Of a stretch of 64,000 nt of DNA, positions 24,128-33,458 are shown piece after piece. The notes under the pieces are model-generated. The model saw only the letters and a program-made list of their open reading frames with translations. It did not search any database and was not told the DNA's origin. Origin of the DNA: Lachnospiraceae bacterium (GTDB lineage Bacteria > Bacillota > Clostridia > Lachnospirales > Lachnospiraceae). The stretch spans positions 1 through 64,000 of the forward strand of contig CABJBK010000007.1 in the NCBI GenBank assembly GCA_902363825.1, read 5' to 3'. The stretch's first letter is position 1. Each line of letters begins with the position of its first letter. A program made the translations under genes and the position numbers.

Positions 24128-25128
24128 AAACATTTTATCTGTTTTTGAAATCCAAAAGAACAACTTTGCTGCTGTGGCTCATCGTTACCGGTATCTTTTT
24201 CCTGGTACCGATGCTGTATGATATGCCACTGTACGCGACCGGATATGCCTCCATTCTTGCCCTGGTCTGTCTTCTGATCGGCTTTCTTTTGTCATATGCA
24301 CGTTTCTGCAAGAAACATCAGACATTAAAGCAGATGCAAAAATCGGTCTTATATAACCTTGACGCGCTTCCGGAACCCAAAGATCCCGTTGAACAGGATT
24401 ACATCGACCTGATCACGCTTCTTTTTAACGAAAAACAGCATTTTATCACAAAAAAAGAAGAAGAGTGGAAGGAAACCATCGATTACTACACACTGTGGGC
24501 GCATCAGATCAAGACCCCGATCGCCGCAATGCGCCTGCTTTTACAGTCCGACGATGCATCCGGTATCCCGGAAACAAAAGAACTCGCCGCAGAGCTTTTT
24601 TCGATCGAACAGTATGTGGAAATGGCATTACAGTTTCTGCGTCTCGGCAGTTCCTCCACGGATTACCGCTTTGTTTCCTGTGAGCTGGATGATATTCTGC
24701 GCGGTGTCATTCGCAAATTTGCGCCTGTTTTTATCCGGAAAAAGATTTCCCTGCAATACGAGCCGGTCTGTCATCAGATCACTACCGATGAGAAATGGCT
24801 TTCCTTTGTCTTGGAGCAGATCCTGTCCAATGCGTTAAAATACACCAAAAAGGGATTCATCCGTATCTATATGGACGAACATCAGGAAAATACGCTGGTG
24901 ATCGAAGACAGCGGGATCGGGATCAACCCGGAAGACCTTCCACGAATTTTTGAGAAAGGTTACACCGGATTTAACGGAAGACGCGATAAACGCGCAAGCG
25001 GGATCGGACTCTATCTCTGCAAAAGAATCCTTACAAACCTTTCTTTCGGGATCTCGATCACTTCCTCTCCGGGAGAGGGCACAAAGGTTTTCCTCGATTT
25101 TTCCCAGTATCACCTGACTGCAGATTAG
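24124..25128 (+). CDS. Intramembrane-sensing histidine kinase, BceS type
   Basis: The 334-residue kinase has two closely spaced N-terminal helices (TTLLLWLIVTGIFFLV and YASILALVCLLIGFLL) with almost no extracytoplasmic loop. It then has an H-box WAHQIKTPIAAMRLLLQSDD, an N-box QILSNALKYTKKG, a G1 box ENTLVIEDSGIGINPEDLPR and a G2 box RASGIGLYLCK. Kinases of this type cannot bind the antibiotic themselves and sense the activity of their BceAB transporter. Start ATG overlaps the regulator stop (ATGA). Confidence 0.92.
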   Translation: MKTFYLFLKSKRTTLLLWLIVTGIFFLVPMLYDMPLYATGYASILALVCLLIGFLLSYARFCKKHQTLKQMQKSVLYNLDALPEPKDPVEQDYIDLITLLFNEKQHFITKKEEEWKETIDYYTLWAHQIKTPIAAMRLLLQSDDASGIPETKELAAELFSIEQYVEMALQFLRLGSSSTDYRFVSCELDDILRGVIRKFAPVFIRKKISLQYEPVCHQITTDEKWLSFVLEQILSNALKYTKKGFIRIYMDEHQENTLVIEDSGIGINPEDLPRIFEKGYTGFNGRRDKRASGIGLYLCKRILTNLSFGISITSSPGEGTKVFLDFSQYHLTAD

Positions 25129-25141
25129 AAAACACCAAACC

Positions 25142-25155
25142 TTACAAAAATGTAA
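25142..25155 (+). promoter_or_regulatory. BceR-type binding box upstream of the bceAB promoter
   Basis: TTACA-AAAA-TGTAA (25142-25155) matches the TnACA-N4-TGTAA inverted repeat known for BceR-like regulators. A second half site TGTAA occurs at 25172-25176. The box lies about 70-80 bases upstream of the probable start of transcription. Confidence 0.75.
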
Positions 25156-25186
25156 GACAGAGAGGCGCAAATGTAAGCCAATGAAA

Positions 25187-25215
25187 TGGCAACACCGTTT
25201 TCTTTCTTTTATACT
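25187..25215 (+). promoter_or_regulatory. Promoter of bceAB
   Basis: A weak -35 TGGCAA (25187-25192), a 17-base spacer and TATACT (25210-25215). The poor -35 is consistent with activation by the response regulator. Confidence 0.55.
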
Positions 25216-25247
25216 GTAACTATCAAAACGAGATGGAGGAAACAAAA

Positions 25248-26015
25248 TTGTCATTATTAGAAGTAAGTAACGTTAAGAAAACATATACGTCACGACTGGG
25301 CGAAAACACGGTCGAGGCATTGAAAGGCGTAAATTTTTCCGTTGAAAGCGGAGAATATATCGCGATCATGGGGGAATCCGGTTCCGGGAAAACCACACTG
25401 TTAAACATCCTTGCGGCGCTTGACCGGCCGACCAGCGGGGAAGTGCGCTTAAATGGAATCAACCTGGTGTCCATGAAGGAAAAAGAGATTTCCGCGTTCC
25501 GCCGGAAAAATCTTGGCTTTGTATTTCAGGATTTTAACCTGCTTGACACCTTTTCCCTGCGGGATAATATTTTTCTCCCGCTTGTGTTATCCGGTGAAAA
25601 CTATAAGACCATGGAAGCGAAACTGATACCGCTTGCGAAAAAACTCGGCATTGAACAGCTGTTAGATAAATATCCATATGAAGTATCCGGTGGGCAGAAG
25701 CAGAGAGCAGCGGCAGCGCGTGCCCTGATCACCAACCCGGCACTGATCCTCGCTGATGAGCCGACCGGCGCGCTTGATTCAAAGTCCACGGATGAACTTT
25801 TATCCTTATTTAACACCGTAAACGAAGACGGACAGACGATCGTCATGGTCACACACAGTACCAAAGCCGCAAGCCACGCAAGCCGCGTGCTTTTTATCAA
25901 GGACGGCGTTGTTTATCATCAGATCTATCGTGGCGATATGACCACCGAAAAGATGTATCAGAAGATTTCCGATACGCTGACAATCCTTGCGACAGGTGGT
26001 GAGAGACATGAATAG
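25248..26015 (+). CDS. bceA: Bacitracin-type ABC transporter ATPase, BceA
   Basis: The 255-residue ATPase has Walker A MGESGSGKTTLLNILAALDR, a Q-loop GFVFQDFNLLDTFSL, signature YEVSGGQKQRAAAARALI, Walker [17 protein letters not shown] and switch His VMVTHSTKAASHASR. I place the start at TTG 25248, because GGAGGA lies seven bases before it and MSLLEVSNVKKTY is the usual N-terminus. The upstream ATG at 25233 overlaps the ribosome binding site. It energises BceB for detoxification of cell-wall-active peptides such as bacitracin and signals their flux to BceS. Confidence 0.93.
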   Translation: MSLLEVSNVKKTYTSRLGENTVEALKGVNFSVESGEYIAIMGESGSGKTTLLNILAALDRPTSGEVRLNGINLVSMKEKEISAFRRKNLGFVFQDFNLLDTFSLRDNIFLPLVLSGENYKTMEAKLIPLAKKLGIEQLLDKYPYEVSGGQKQRAAAARALITNPALILADEPTGALDSKSTDELLSLFNTVNEDGQTIVMVTHSTKAASHASRVLFIKDGVVYHQIYRGDMTTEKMYQKISDTLTILATGGERHE

Positions 26016-28038
26016 ATCCTACTTTCCGAAGTTAGCAGCTACCAACTTAAAGAAGAACAGCCAGACATATATCCCTTATATGCTTACCTGCATCTTTGCG
26101 ATCGCCATGTTCTTTATTCTGGATTCTTTCGGGAAAAATGACGGTCTGCTCACGATCCGGGGCGGTGCGACTTTGATCGCCATTCTGCATTTTGGTGCGA
26201 TCGTCATTGGTATTTTCTCTGTCATCTTACTGTTTTATACCAACAGTTTCCTGATGAAACGGCGGAAAAAGGAGATTGGGCTTTACAATATCCTCGGCAT
26301 GGAAAAGAAGCACCTCGCATACATGATGGCCTATGAGACACTGTTTACCTTTGGGATCTGCCTTTTATGCGGTCTTGGTATCGGTCTGCTCTTAAATAAG
26401 CTCATGTTTTTGCTGCTGCTTCGTATTTTACAGTTTAATGTGCGTATGACCTGTCAGTTTCATTTTAGCGCGCTGGTTAATACCGCTTTATTGTTTGCCG
26501 GTATTTTCATTTTTATGCTGCTTTATAATCTCCTTGAGATCCGGCTTGCAAAACCGGTGGAACTGCTTTCTGCGGAAAAGAAAGGCGAGAAGGAGCCAAA
26601 AGCAAAACTTTTTTCTATGATCCTCGGCGTCCTTTGTCTGGCATCCGGATATTTTATCGCAGTAACCACAGATGACCCGTTTTCCGCAATTAATTTATTC
26701 TTTTTTGCGATTTTACTCGTAATTTGCGGAACGTATCTGCTTTTTACCACCGGAAGCATCGCGCTTTTAAACGCTTTAAAACGCAACAAAAATTATTATT
26801 ATAAGACCGAACACTTTATTTCTGTTTCATCCTTGATCTACCGCATGAAACAGAACGCAGTCGGACTTGCCAGTATCTGCATTTTAAGCACCGCTGTACT
26901 TTTGATCCTGTCCACCACGATCTCTACTTACTGGGGTATGGAGGATATTTTAAAGACGAGATATCCTGCTGATATCTCCATTACACTGGAAAACCTGACT
27001 CCTGAGAATCTGAATACGATCGATGAGGTATTAAGTACAAACTTTGCGGCATATGATGTGACCACCGAAAAGGAGAACACGTTCCATCAGGTTTTCCTCC
27101 TTTCAAAAAAGGAAGATCCGACCGGAAGTAAACTGAAGTTAGGAAACATTGACTTCTCCAATGAAAAAATGTCCGACTGCTGTGCTCTGTATCTATTTCC
27201 ACTTGAGGACTACAATCAGATGACCGGAAACAACGTTTCCCTTGCCGCAAACGAGATCCTTTTTTCTTCTTCAAATCGTGATTTCTCGGCAAAAACTTTA
27301 AATTTGAGCGGTGATGCGTATAAGATCGCGGGTGAATGTTCCGACTTACAGGTGATAGACGCTTCCGACACCAGCTTTATGGATGTCGCCTGCATCGTAT
27401 TTTCCGATGCCAGCCAGGTTCTGGATTATGACATCCACTATAATGGAAAAGCAGAAGATGCTTCGCTCCCAACCTATATCCAGCTGGATCTTAGCGGCGA
27501 TAAGCAGAATATCCACAATTTTTCCACCACTGTGTTTGACACCTTAAACGCAGTTGACGGCATCGATATTGAAAGCCGGGAAGAAACAAAAGAATCGTTC
27601 TTCGCCCTTTATGGAACGCTGTTTTTCATCGGAATTTTCCTTGGCGCGCTGTTTTTGGGTGCAACGGTACTTATTATCTACTACAAACAGATTTCCGAAG
27701 GTTTTGATGACCGCGAACGTTTCATCCTGATGGAAAAAGTCGGTCTCTCAAAGGCGGAAATCAAAAAGACCATCCACAGTCAGGTGTTAAAGGTATTTTT
27801 CCTGCCGCTTATCATGGCTGTCATACACATCGCCTTCGCGTTTAAGATGATGGTTCAGGTTCTTGCCTTGCTTTCTATGTCAAATATACAGCTGTTTTTG
27901 CTCTGTACCGTCGTAACAATCCTAATTTTTGCAGTGATCTATGCGCTGGTATATGAAATGACCGCTAAAACGTACTACAAGATCGTTAATTATGAAATCA
28001 TTTCATATCTATCGGAAAAATCAGTATTTATCCGATAG
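26008..28038 (+). CDS. bceB: Bacitracin-type ABC transporter permease, BceB
   Basis: The 676-residue FtsX-superfamily permease has ten predicted helices: four clustered in residues 20-190, pairs around 205-260 and 290-320, and three at the C-terminus. A large extracellular domain (about 320-530, EDILKTRYPADISITLENLT to ESREETKESFFAL) lies between helices 7 and 8 and is thought to bind the target lipid-peptide complex. ATG 26008 overlaps the end of bceA by eight bases. It ends just before an intrinsic terminator. Confidence 0.92.
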   Translation: MNRSYFPKLAATNLKKNSQTYIPYMLTCIFAIAMFFILDSFGKNDGLLTIRGGATLIAILHFGAIVIGIFSVILLFYTNSFLMKRRKKEIGLYNILGMEKKHLAYMMAYETLFTFGICLLCGLGIGLLLNKLMFLLLLRILQFNVRMTCQFHFSALVNTALLFAGIFIFMLLYNLLEIRLAKPVELLSAEKKGEKEPKAKLFSMILGVLCLASGYFIAVTTDDPFSAINLFFFAILLVICGTYLLFTTGSIALLNALKRNKNYYYKTEHFISVSSLIYRMKQNAVGLASICILSTAVLLILSTTISTYWGMEDILKTRYPADISITLENLTPENLNTIDEVLSTNFAAYDVTTEKENTFHQVFLLSKKEDPTGSKLKLGNIDFSNEKMSDCCALYLFPLEDYNQMTGNNVSLAANEILFSSSNRDFSAKTLNLSGDAYKIAGECSDLQVIDASDTSFMDVACIVFSDASQVLDYDIHYNGKAEDASLPTYIQLDLSGDKQNIHNFSTTVFDTLNAVDGIDIESREETKESFFALYGTLFFIGIFLGALFLGATVLIIYYKQISEGFDDRERFILMEKVGLSKAEIKKTIHSQVLKVFFLPLIMAVIHIAFAFKMMVQVLALLSMSNIQLFLLCTVVTILIFAVIYALVYEMTAKTYYKIVNYEIISYLSEKSVFIR

Positions 28039-28086
28039 ATGTGTTTAAGAAGGGACTACTCTTGTGACATGAAAAAGTAAATACAC

Positions 28087-28118
28087 AAACGGACAGTGCG
28101 CTGACGCTGTCCGTTTTT
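28087..28118 (+). terminator. Terminator after bceB
   Basis: AAACGGACAG (28087-28096) pairs with CTGTCCGTTT (28107-28116), and T residues run to 28118. Confidence 0.85.
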
Positions 28119-28166
28119 GTTGTCTATATTTGCTTCGTTCTCTTAGCCATATCGCATAAACCACAC

Positions 28167-29000
28167 TTACGAATGAAGCAGATTAAAAATAAGAATCGCC
28201 TGATGGATCTCAAGCAAATGGCTTTTAAACGCATATCCGACAAAATACGGACTCTTCATGACTTCCGCAGAAACTTCCTCGCCACGGTAAAACGGCGGAC
28301 ACGGATTTAACATGGCACCTCCGTTGGCAAGCTGCATGATCTCTGTTGTAACCTGATATTTCTTAAAATCATGCAGTTCTCCATGCGTCAGGGAATCGGT
28401 ACAGATGATATCCCGCCCCCGGACAGCTTCTTTTAAATCCCGGATCACCTCAACGCCATCCAGTTCATAGCCCTTCGGACAGCACTGTGCAAGTTCAAAG
28501 CCCATCACCTGCGCGGCTTCCTGCCATGCGCCGCCGATATTTCCTTTTGCGCCCACAAACAGGAATTTATCCGTACAGAAATTATTGCGCAGTTTGGAAA
28601 GTGCATACAGGTCTGAAAGGATCTCGCACGGATGATTCTCATCAGTGAGGGCATTGATCACCGGAAATGATGCATACTGCGCGATCTCGTCCATAATTGC
28701 GATGTTTTTATGGCGGATCACAGCTGCATCTGCCCAGTTATTTAAGTATCGGATCACATCTTCAAGTTTTTCCCGCTTATCAAGCGCTTCCGGAGGAAAC
28801 AATATCGTCTGTCCTCCGAGCAGATGGATTCCTTTTTCAAACGCGACACGCGTGCGGATACTCGAATTCGGAAAGAAAAGGATCACTGTCTTTCCCTCTA
28901 AAAACTTCTGATATTTTCCGTCTTTGATCTCATCCGCGATCTGAAAGATCTCGTATACATCGTCTTTTGTGTAGTCATCAAATCTGATTAAATGCTGCAT
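28167..29000 (-). CDS. Aspartate/ornithine carbamoyltransferase superfamily protein, divergent
   Basis: The 277-residue protein has the carbamoyl-phosphate loop FFPNSSIRTRVAFEKG (about 42-57; STRTR in classical enzymes, here SSIRTR). It also has ALTDENHPCEILSDL in place of the HPTQ block, and the C-terminal NPCPPFYRGEEVSAEV where ornithine enzymes have HCLP. The SMG amino-acid loop reads TDSLTHGEL. It is about 30-50 residues shorter than classical OTCases. The second substrate is therefore probably not ornithine. ATG 29000 follows GGGAGGAG. It is 25 bases downstream of the CE2-like esterase gene and likely co-transcribed with it. Confidence 0.7.
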   Translation of the reverse strand: MQHLIRFDDYTKDDVYEIFQIADEIKDGKYQKFLEGKTVILFFPNSSIRTRVAFEKGIHLLGGQTILFPPEALDKREKLEDVIRYLNNWADAAVIRHKNIAIMDEIAQYASFPVINALTDENHPCEILSDLYALSKLRNNFCTDKFLFVGAKGNIGGAWQEAAQVMGFELAQCCPKGYELDGVEVIRDLKEAVRGRDIICTDSLTHGELHDFKKYQVTTEIMQLANGGAMLNPCPPFYRGEEVSAEVMKSPYFVGYAFKSHLLEIHQAILIFNLLHS

Positions 29001-29025
29001 TTTCGTCTCCTCCCTCAAGCTGCTT

Positions 29026-30084
29026 TTATGTCCATTCCATCACCGACTTTATTTTTGCCACCAGCGCTTCTGCCGCTTTGGCATGCGAGCGCTCGGTCGG
29101 ATGATAGGAGCTGACGCGCCCATCCTCCTCTGCCTGTTCCTTCAGACAGAAAGTGTCGATATTTTGATCTCCTGTCTTTTCCTGATAAAGAGAAACGGCC
29201 GCCTGCATGGCAGGACAAAGACGCTCGCCCATCAGTCCGAGCACCGCAAGAATGCGTGCGTTTGAATTGTGTTTTCGGACCGTCTCCAAAAACTCTGCAT
29301 ATGCGCTGCTGTATGCTTCTTCTCTTTCTTTGATCCCGGCGCAGTAAGAATCATCGTTTGTTCCAAGGTTTACAACGATAAGATCCGGACAAAACGCGCC
29401 AAAATCCCATGAAATGTCCGAAAGTTCCAGTTCTCCCATCGGTTTTGCATAGGAAAAGCCGACCTTTTCATAGTAAGGCGGTACCCGTTCCGCTTTATTT
29501 GGCTCACCCGATTCGGTATAGCCGCTGAATATGCCGTATCCACTGTACGATACCATACTGTAATCCGCATCCAGTGCCGCCGCCGTTTTGTACGCATATG
29601 CTCTTGTCACGTCCTCTGTGTCCGTGCGAAACGCAGTCTCCGGGTCTTCTAAATCCACCCCGTAACCACAGGTGATGGAATCCCCGATAAATTCGATCTT
29701 CCGTTTCTTGTCCGGCAGCGGATCCGGCTTGCCGTCTGTCTGGATCTCTGCAATACCGACGGTGCTCATGGCGCATTCTGACAATTTAATGACCATGACC
29801 TCTGCGCTTTGCGTCTTTTCTCCGTCAAAAACGGTGATCACTTCCTCCGGCTGTGTCACGACCCGGTCGATCACACGTTTTCCGTTTAAATAAATCCCGA
29901 TACGCGCACAGCCTTCCGTCACTCTGCCCGCAGTCGTATCGTCCCCCACGATCTTTATTCTCGCATAGGTTCCTGTCACTTTAAAAGCGATACCGCTTCC
30001 GGAAAGCCCGCACCAGCGGATCCCCTTATAAGAACAGGTTCTGCCAAGAAATTTTACCACGTAGCCATCCACCGCATAATTCAT
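29026..30084 (-). CDS. CE2-type carbohydrate acetylesterase (jelly-roll plus SGNH hydrolase)
   Basis: The 352-residue protein has an N-terminal beta-sandwich (about 1-120: RWCGLSGSGIAFKVTGTYAR, RIGIYLNGKRVIDRV) and a C-terminal SGNH domain with blocks IEFIGDSITCGYGV (Ser), SYSGYGIFSGY (Gly), VVNLGTNDDSY (Asn) and YHPTERSHAKAA (His; the usual Asp is replaced by His-Pro-Thr). This layout is that of family CE2 deacetylases acting on xylo- or mannan oligosaccharides. No signal peptide is visible, so it is intracellular. ATG 30084 is chosen over an ORF start 13 codons upstream because MNYAVDG begins the domain and AGGGG lies 10 bases before it. Confidence 0.85.
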   Translation of the reverse strand: MNYAVDGYVVKFLGRTCSYKGIRWCGLSGSGIAFKVTGTYARIKIVGDDTTAGRVTEGCARIGIYLNGKRVIDRVVTQPEEVITVFDGEKTQSAEVMVIKLSECAMSTVGIAEIQTDGKPDPLPDKKRKIEFIGDSITCGYGVDLEDPETAFRTDTEDVTRAYAYKTAAALDADYSMVSYSGYGIFSGYTESGEPNKAERVPPYYEKVGFSYAKPMGELELSDISWDFGAFCPDLIVVNLGTNDDSYCAGIKEREEAYSSAYAEFLETVRKHNSNARILAVLGLMGERLCPAMQAAVSLYQEKTGDQNIDTFCLKEQAEEDGRVSSYHPTERSHAKAAEALVAKIKSVMEWT

Positions 30085-30157
30085 TTTCACATTACCCCTT
30101 CTGCCTGTATTTTCTTCTATCATACGTTATCGCGGATATTCTGTAAATGTTTTTTCG

Positions 30158-30193
30158 CAAAAAAATAAGGCGCAACCCCACGGAATTGCGCCT
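30158..30193 (-). terminator. Terminator of the MCP/solute-binding protein pair
   Basis: On the minus strand AGGCGCAA (30193-30186) pairs with TTGCGCCT (30175-30168), followed by a T-rich run. Confidence 0.85.
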
Positions 30194-30201
30194 CATAATC
30201 A

Positions 30202-31968
30202 TTAAATTCTGGTAAATATAGCTGTTTCCTGCTGCAGTTCTTCGGAAATCTGCTTGTTCTCGTCCATACGTTTTGAAATGTTCTCCATATCGGTAACCAG
30301 TACCTGCGTACTTTCCGCAACACCGGTAATTCCCTTAACGCCTTCCTCGATCGCGTTTGTGATCGTGTGGATGGAATTTGCGATCTCGACCGCACCGCCC
30401 TGCAGCTGATCGGTCTGCTGCGCGAACTCATTCATAACGCTCTCAATATGCGTTGCGTTTTCGCTGTACTGATTTCCGGATGCCACAAAGTTCTGAAATT
30501 CCGGAAGAATGCTCTCATTCATATAGGAAACCAGGTCGTTCGCGTGATCCGCAAGATTGTGTACCGCATTGGTAACTACGGTATTGATCTCCTGGATTCG
30601 GTTTGCAGTCTCACGGCTCGAATCAGCAAGCTGACTGATCTCTCCGGCAACAACCGCAAATCCTTTTCCTGCTTCACCGGCTCTTGCCGCCTCGATCGAA
30701 GCATTTAAGGACAACAGGTTGGTCTGACTGGAAATACTCAAAATATCGTTTGTAAGTGTATTGACCTGATCGACGCTCTTGCTCTCCTCGATCGCCTGAT
30801 TCAGGATATCCACGATCTCATTGATCTTGGCACTGGTTGTTTCCATATTTGCTCTTGCGGAACTTTCCATCTCCTCGGCATGCGTTTTCATCTCTTTGGA
30901 GAACGCATTAAGTTCGTTGGATTTTTCCGCGATCACATTTACTTCATTTCTTACATTATCTACATTTTCATTGATGACATTCGCGTTGCTGGATACTTCT
31001 TCCATGGTCGCCGATAATTCTTCGGTCAGCGCGGAAAGATCGGATGCACTGTCACTGGAAGTATGTACACTCTGAAGTACTTCGTTTACCACGCCATCCA
31101 TCTTTTCTGAATCGCTCGTAAGGATCTGGAAAATGTGCTGTAATTTTTCCATAAAGGTATTGATTCCCACGCCGAGCGCGCCGATCTCAAGCGCATTTGC
31201 AATTTCGACACGCTTGGTCAGATCACCCTCTCTGTTATCAATATCACGGATGATTCCTGAGATCTCACGCTCCGTATAGGTGATCGGTTTTACGATTCCT
31301 CTTAATACACTGATGACCGCAAACAGGATCGCGCCGATACTGATGATGATCGTAACTGTATTCGTGACCAGAGATGCTGCGTATACGGTAGAAAGCTGTG
31401 TTTTTGCCGCATCTGCCTGTGTGGAAATATCTGCTGTGATCGTATCAATGTTCTGCTGCATGGCATTTCCGTAAGAAGCCAGATCACCGTTCGCGCAGGC
31501 ATACGCGTCCGCTGTCTTGGAGTTTGCACTGAACGCAACGACATTGACTACCGCATGTTTAAACTGCGCGTAATTTTCCATCAGTTCATTGTAAGCAGCC
31601 TTATCATCATCCATGACCGTATCTCCGTACTGGTCTAAAAGATCATCCAGTTCGGCTTCCTGTGTTTTGATGGAATCCACAACATTGATCATGGTATCAA
31701 AATCCGTCGCAATGATATGCGAAAGTGCCTGCCGGTAGATAACCTGCGTCTGCTCCTGGATCGTATTGATCTGGAGCATGTTCTCCATACACTCGTTCGC
31801 GATCGTAGATGCCTTTTTATTGACATTTCTGATATTGTAAACCGCCATGATATTTGACAGAATCGATACCACGCCAAGTAAAATGACCGGTATCATGATC
31901 AGGCTTTTTACACTCGTTTTTTTGCCTGTACGGCTGTAACTCTGCTTTTTCGTTTCATTTGTATTCAT
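30202..31968 (-). CDS. Methyl-accepting chemotaxis protein with 4-helix-bundle sensor
   Basis: The 588-residue protein has a helix at about 24-45, an extracellular helical sensor (about 46-205, [20 protein letters not shown] ... [20 protein letters not shown]), a second helix [18 protein letters not shown], a HAMP-like segment and a long signalling coiled coil. The hairpin tip is [34 protein letters not shown]. It lies 17 bases downstream of an orphan solute-binding lipoprotein gene and shares its operon. The two may form a ligand-binding/signalling pair for chemotaxis to a sugar or related compound; this is inferred from linkage. Confidence 0.9.
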   Translation of the reverse strand: MNTNETKKQSYSRTGKKTSVKSLIMIPVILLGVVSILSNIMAVYNIRNVNKKASTIANECMENMLQINTIQEQTQVIYRQALSHIIATDFDTMINVVDSIKTQEAELDDLLDQYGDTVMDDDKAAYNELMENYAQFKHAVVNVVAFSANSKTADAYACANGDLASYGNAMQQNIDTITADISTQADAAKTQLSTVYAASLVTNTVTIIISIGAILFAVISVLRGIVKPITYTEREISGIIRDIDNREGDLTKRVEIANALEIGALGVGINTFMEKLQHIFQILTSDSEKMDGVVNEVLQSVHTSSDSASDLSALTEELSATMEEVSSNANVINENVDNVRNEVNVIAEKSNELNAFSKEMKTHAEEMESSARANMETTSAKINEIVDILNQAIEESKSVDQVNTLTNDILSISSQTNLLSLNASIEAARAGEAGKGFAVVAGEISQLADSSRETANRIQEINTVVTNAVHNLADHANDLVSYMNESILPEFQNFVASGNQYSENATHIESVMNEFAQQTDQLQGGAVEIANSIHTITNAIEEGVKGITGVAESTQVLVTDMENISKRMDENKQISEELQQETAIFTRI

Positions 31969-31985
31969 CCTGATTCCCCCTGTCC

Positions 31986-33275
31986 TTATTTAGCATTTGA
32001 CGCAGTGATCTCGTCAACCATATCATCTAAAGTCAGCTGTAAATCTTTACCGGAAGGATTTCCGTTTGCCATGTCAGCACCGAATTCCTGTACCGGATCC
32101 CAGTAATTTCCACCAATGCGCTGTAAGCTTGCGTACTGTGACTGCGCGAGAACCGCCTGGATCGCCAGAGAATTCTTTACAGCCTCGGAATTTGCCGCAT
32201 TTATATTTGCTGGTCCCTGCTGCCTTTCGGCAAAACGCAGTTCCTGATTCTGTTCGTTTGCAATCCAGTCTGCAAGCTTTAATGCCCAGTCTGTATGCTT
32301 GGAATAGGCATTGACACCCACCATCTTATATCCGGAAAAGGATGCCATCTGCACCTGCTGTCCCGCACAGGTATAAGTAGGAAGTTTGACTGCTCCATAG
32401 TTTGCGCCCCATGCCGCCTCAATATTCTGCGCACTCCAGACACCACTGATCCCTGCCGCTACGGATCCGTCCTGGACGCCTGCGATGAATCCGTCATCAG
32501 TGGTATTTAAAAATCCCGGATTCGCAGCGATCGCAAGCATCGCGCCCGCAACATCAACTCCCTTGATTGCGGTATCATTCGCATTCCAGTTGCAGTAATT
32601 GGAAATCCCATCATCATTGAGACCACATTCAAGCCCTGTATTTCCAAAGAAAGAATACAGATACCAGCCGGAAGACCAGTCCATTGTTACTTTTTTATTT
32701 GCTGCCGCAGCAACGGAAAGCATCTGATCCAGGGATGCCACATCCGCATCAGAAAAAACGGATTTGTCATAGTACATAAAGTATCCGTTATCCGCAGTCA
32801 GTGGATATGCGTAAAGTGTATCATTTACGGAACAGGCGGAAACAGCTTCCTCAAGATCTGCTTTTTTTATTTCATCGGCGTTGTCTACCGGTTCAAGCGC
32901 CCCGGCAGCCACCAGACTCATCAGCTGGTCGTCAGCAAAGGTAAAGACATCCGCGCCGCCTTCCAGATCACCGAGCAGGGCATCTTTACAGTCGGACTCA
33001 CTCTGTGCCGCTACTGTAATGTCAAACTGCGCCTGGGAGCCATATTCTTTCTTGAAACTGTCCACGATCTCGTTTAACAGTGCCTGATCTTCCTCTGCGC
33101 CCCAGACAGTAAGCGATACTGTACCGCTGTCATCAGATGAATCTGATTCTCTGCCTGCCTCTGTGGAGGTTTCCATGTCACCGTTCTCCTGACTTGCTGC
33201 AGAAGAACCGCATCCACTTATGACAGAAATTAACATAGCGGATACCATTAATAATGATACTACTTTTTTCTTCAT
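31986..33275 (-). CDS. Orphan extracellular solute-binding lipoprotein (sugar ABC type)
   Basis: A signal peptide ends in the lipobox VISGCGSS (Cys at about residue 22), followed by a Ser/Asp/Glu-rich linker and a family 1 substrate-binding fold: [73 protein letters not shown] and [20 protein letters not shown]. The size (429) is normal. No permease or ATPase for it is nearby. Its neighbour is an MCP, so it may serve chemosensing instead of uptake. A TTGCAA-N16-TATAAT promoter precedes it. Confidence 0.9.
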   Translation of the reverse strand: MKKKVVSLLMVSAMLISVISGCGSSAASQENGDMETSTEAGRESDSSDDSGTVSLTVWGAEEDQALLNEIVDSFKKEYGSQAQFDITVAAQSESDCKDALLGDLEGGADVFTFADDQLMSLVAAGALEPVDNADEIKKADLEEAVSACSVNDTLYAYPLTADNGYFMYYDKSVFSDADVASLDQMLSVAAAANKKVTMDWSSGWYLYSFFGNTGLECGLNDDGISNYCNWNANDTAIKGVDVAGAMLAIAANPGFLNTTDDGFIAGVQDGSVAAGISGVWSAQNIEAAWGANYGAVKLPTYTCAGQQVQMASFSGYKMVGVNAYSKHTDWALKLADWIANEQNQELRFAERQQGPANINAANSEAVKNSLAIQAVLAQSQYASLQRIGGNYWDPVQEFGADMANGNPSGKDLQLTLDDMVDEITASNAK

Positions 33276-33328
33276 CTAATCATCTCCGTTTTTCGTATTT
33301 TTTCGTTCTTTTAATTAATTTCCAATGT

Positions 33329-33356
33329 ATTATACCAGAATCTTGCATAATTGCAA
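33329..33356 (-). promoter_or_regulatory. Promoter of the solute-binding protein/MCP operon
   Basis: The minus strand has TTGCAA (33356-33351), a 16-base spacer and TATAAT (33334-33329), which also forms the extended TGG-TATAAT. Confidence 0.65.
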
Positions 33357-33458
33357 TGTTTTTTTGCAAAAAAGCAAGCGAATTCAAACGTGTTTTTAGC
33401 AAATAGCGTCATATTTCAAATTACTTTCCTGTCTGGCTTCTCAAATCTGCCCAAACGC

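Noticed and set aside
25233..25247. ATG 25233 as the start of bceA
   Set aside because: It overlaps GGAGGA, which is the ribosome binding site for the TTG start at 25248.
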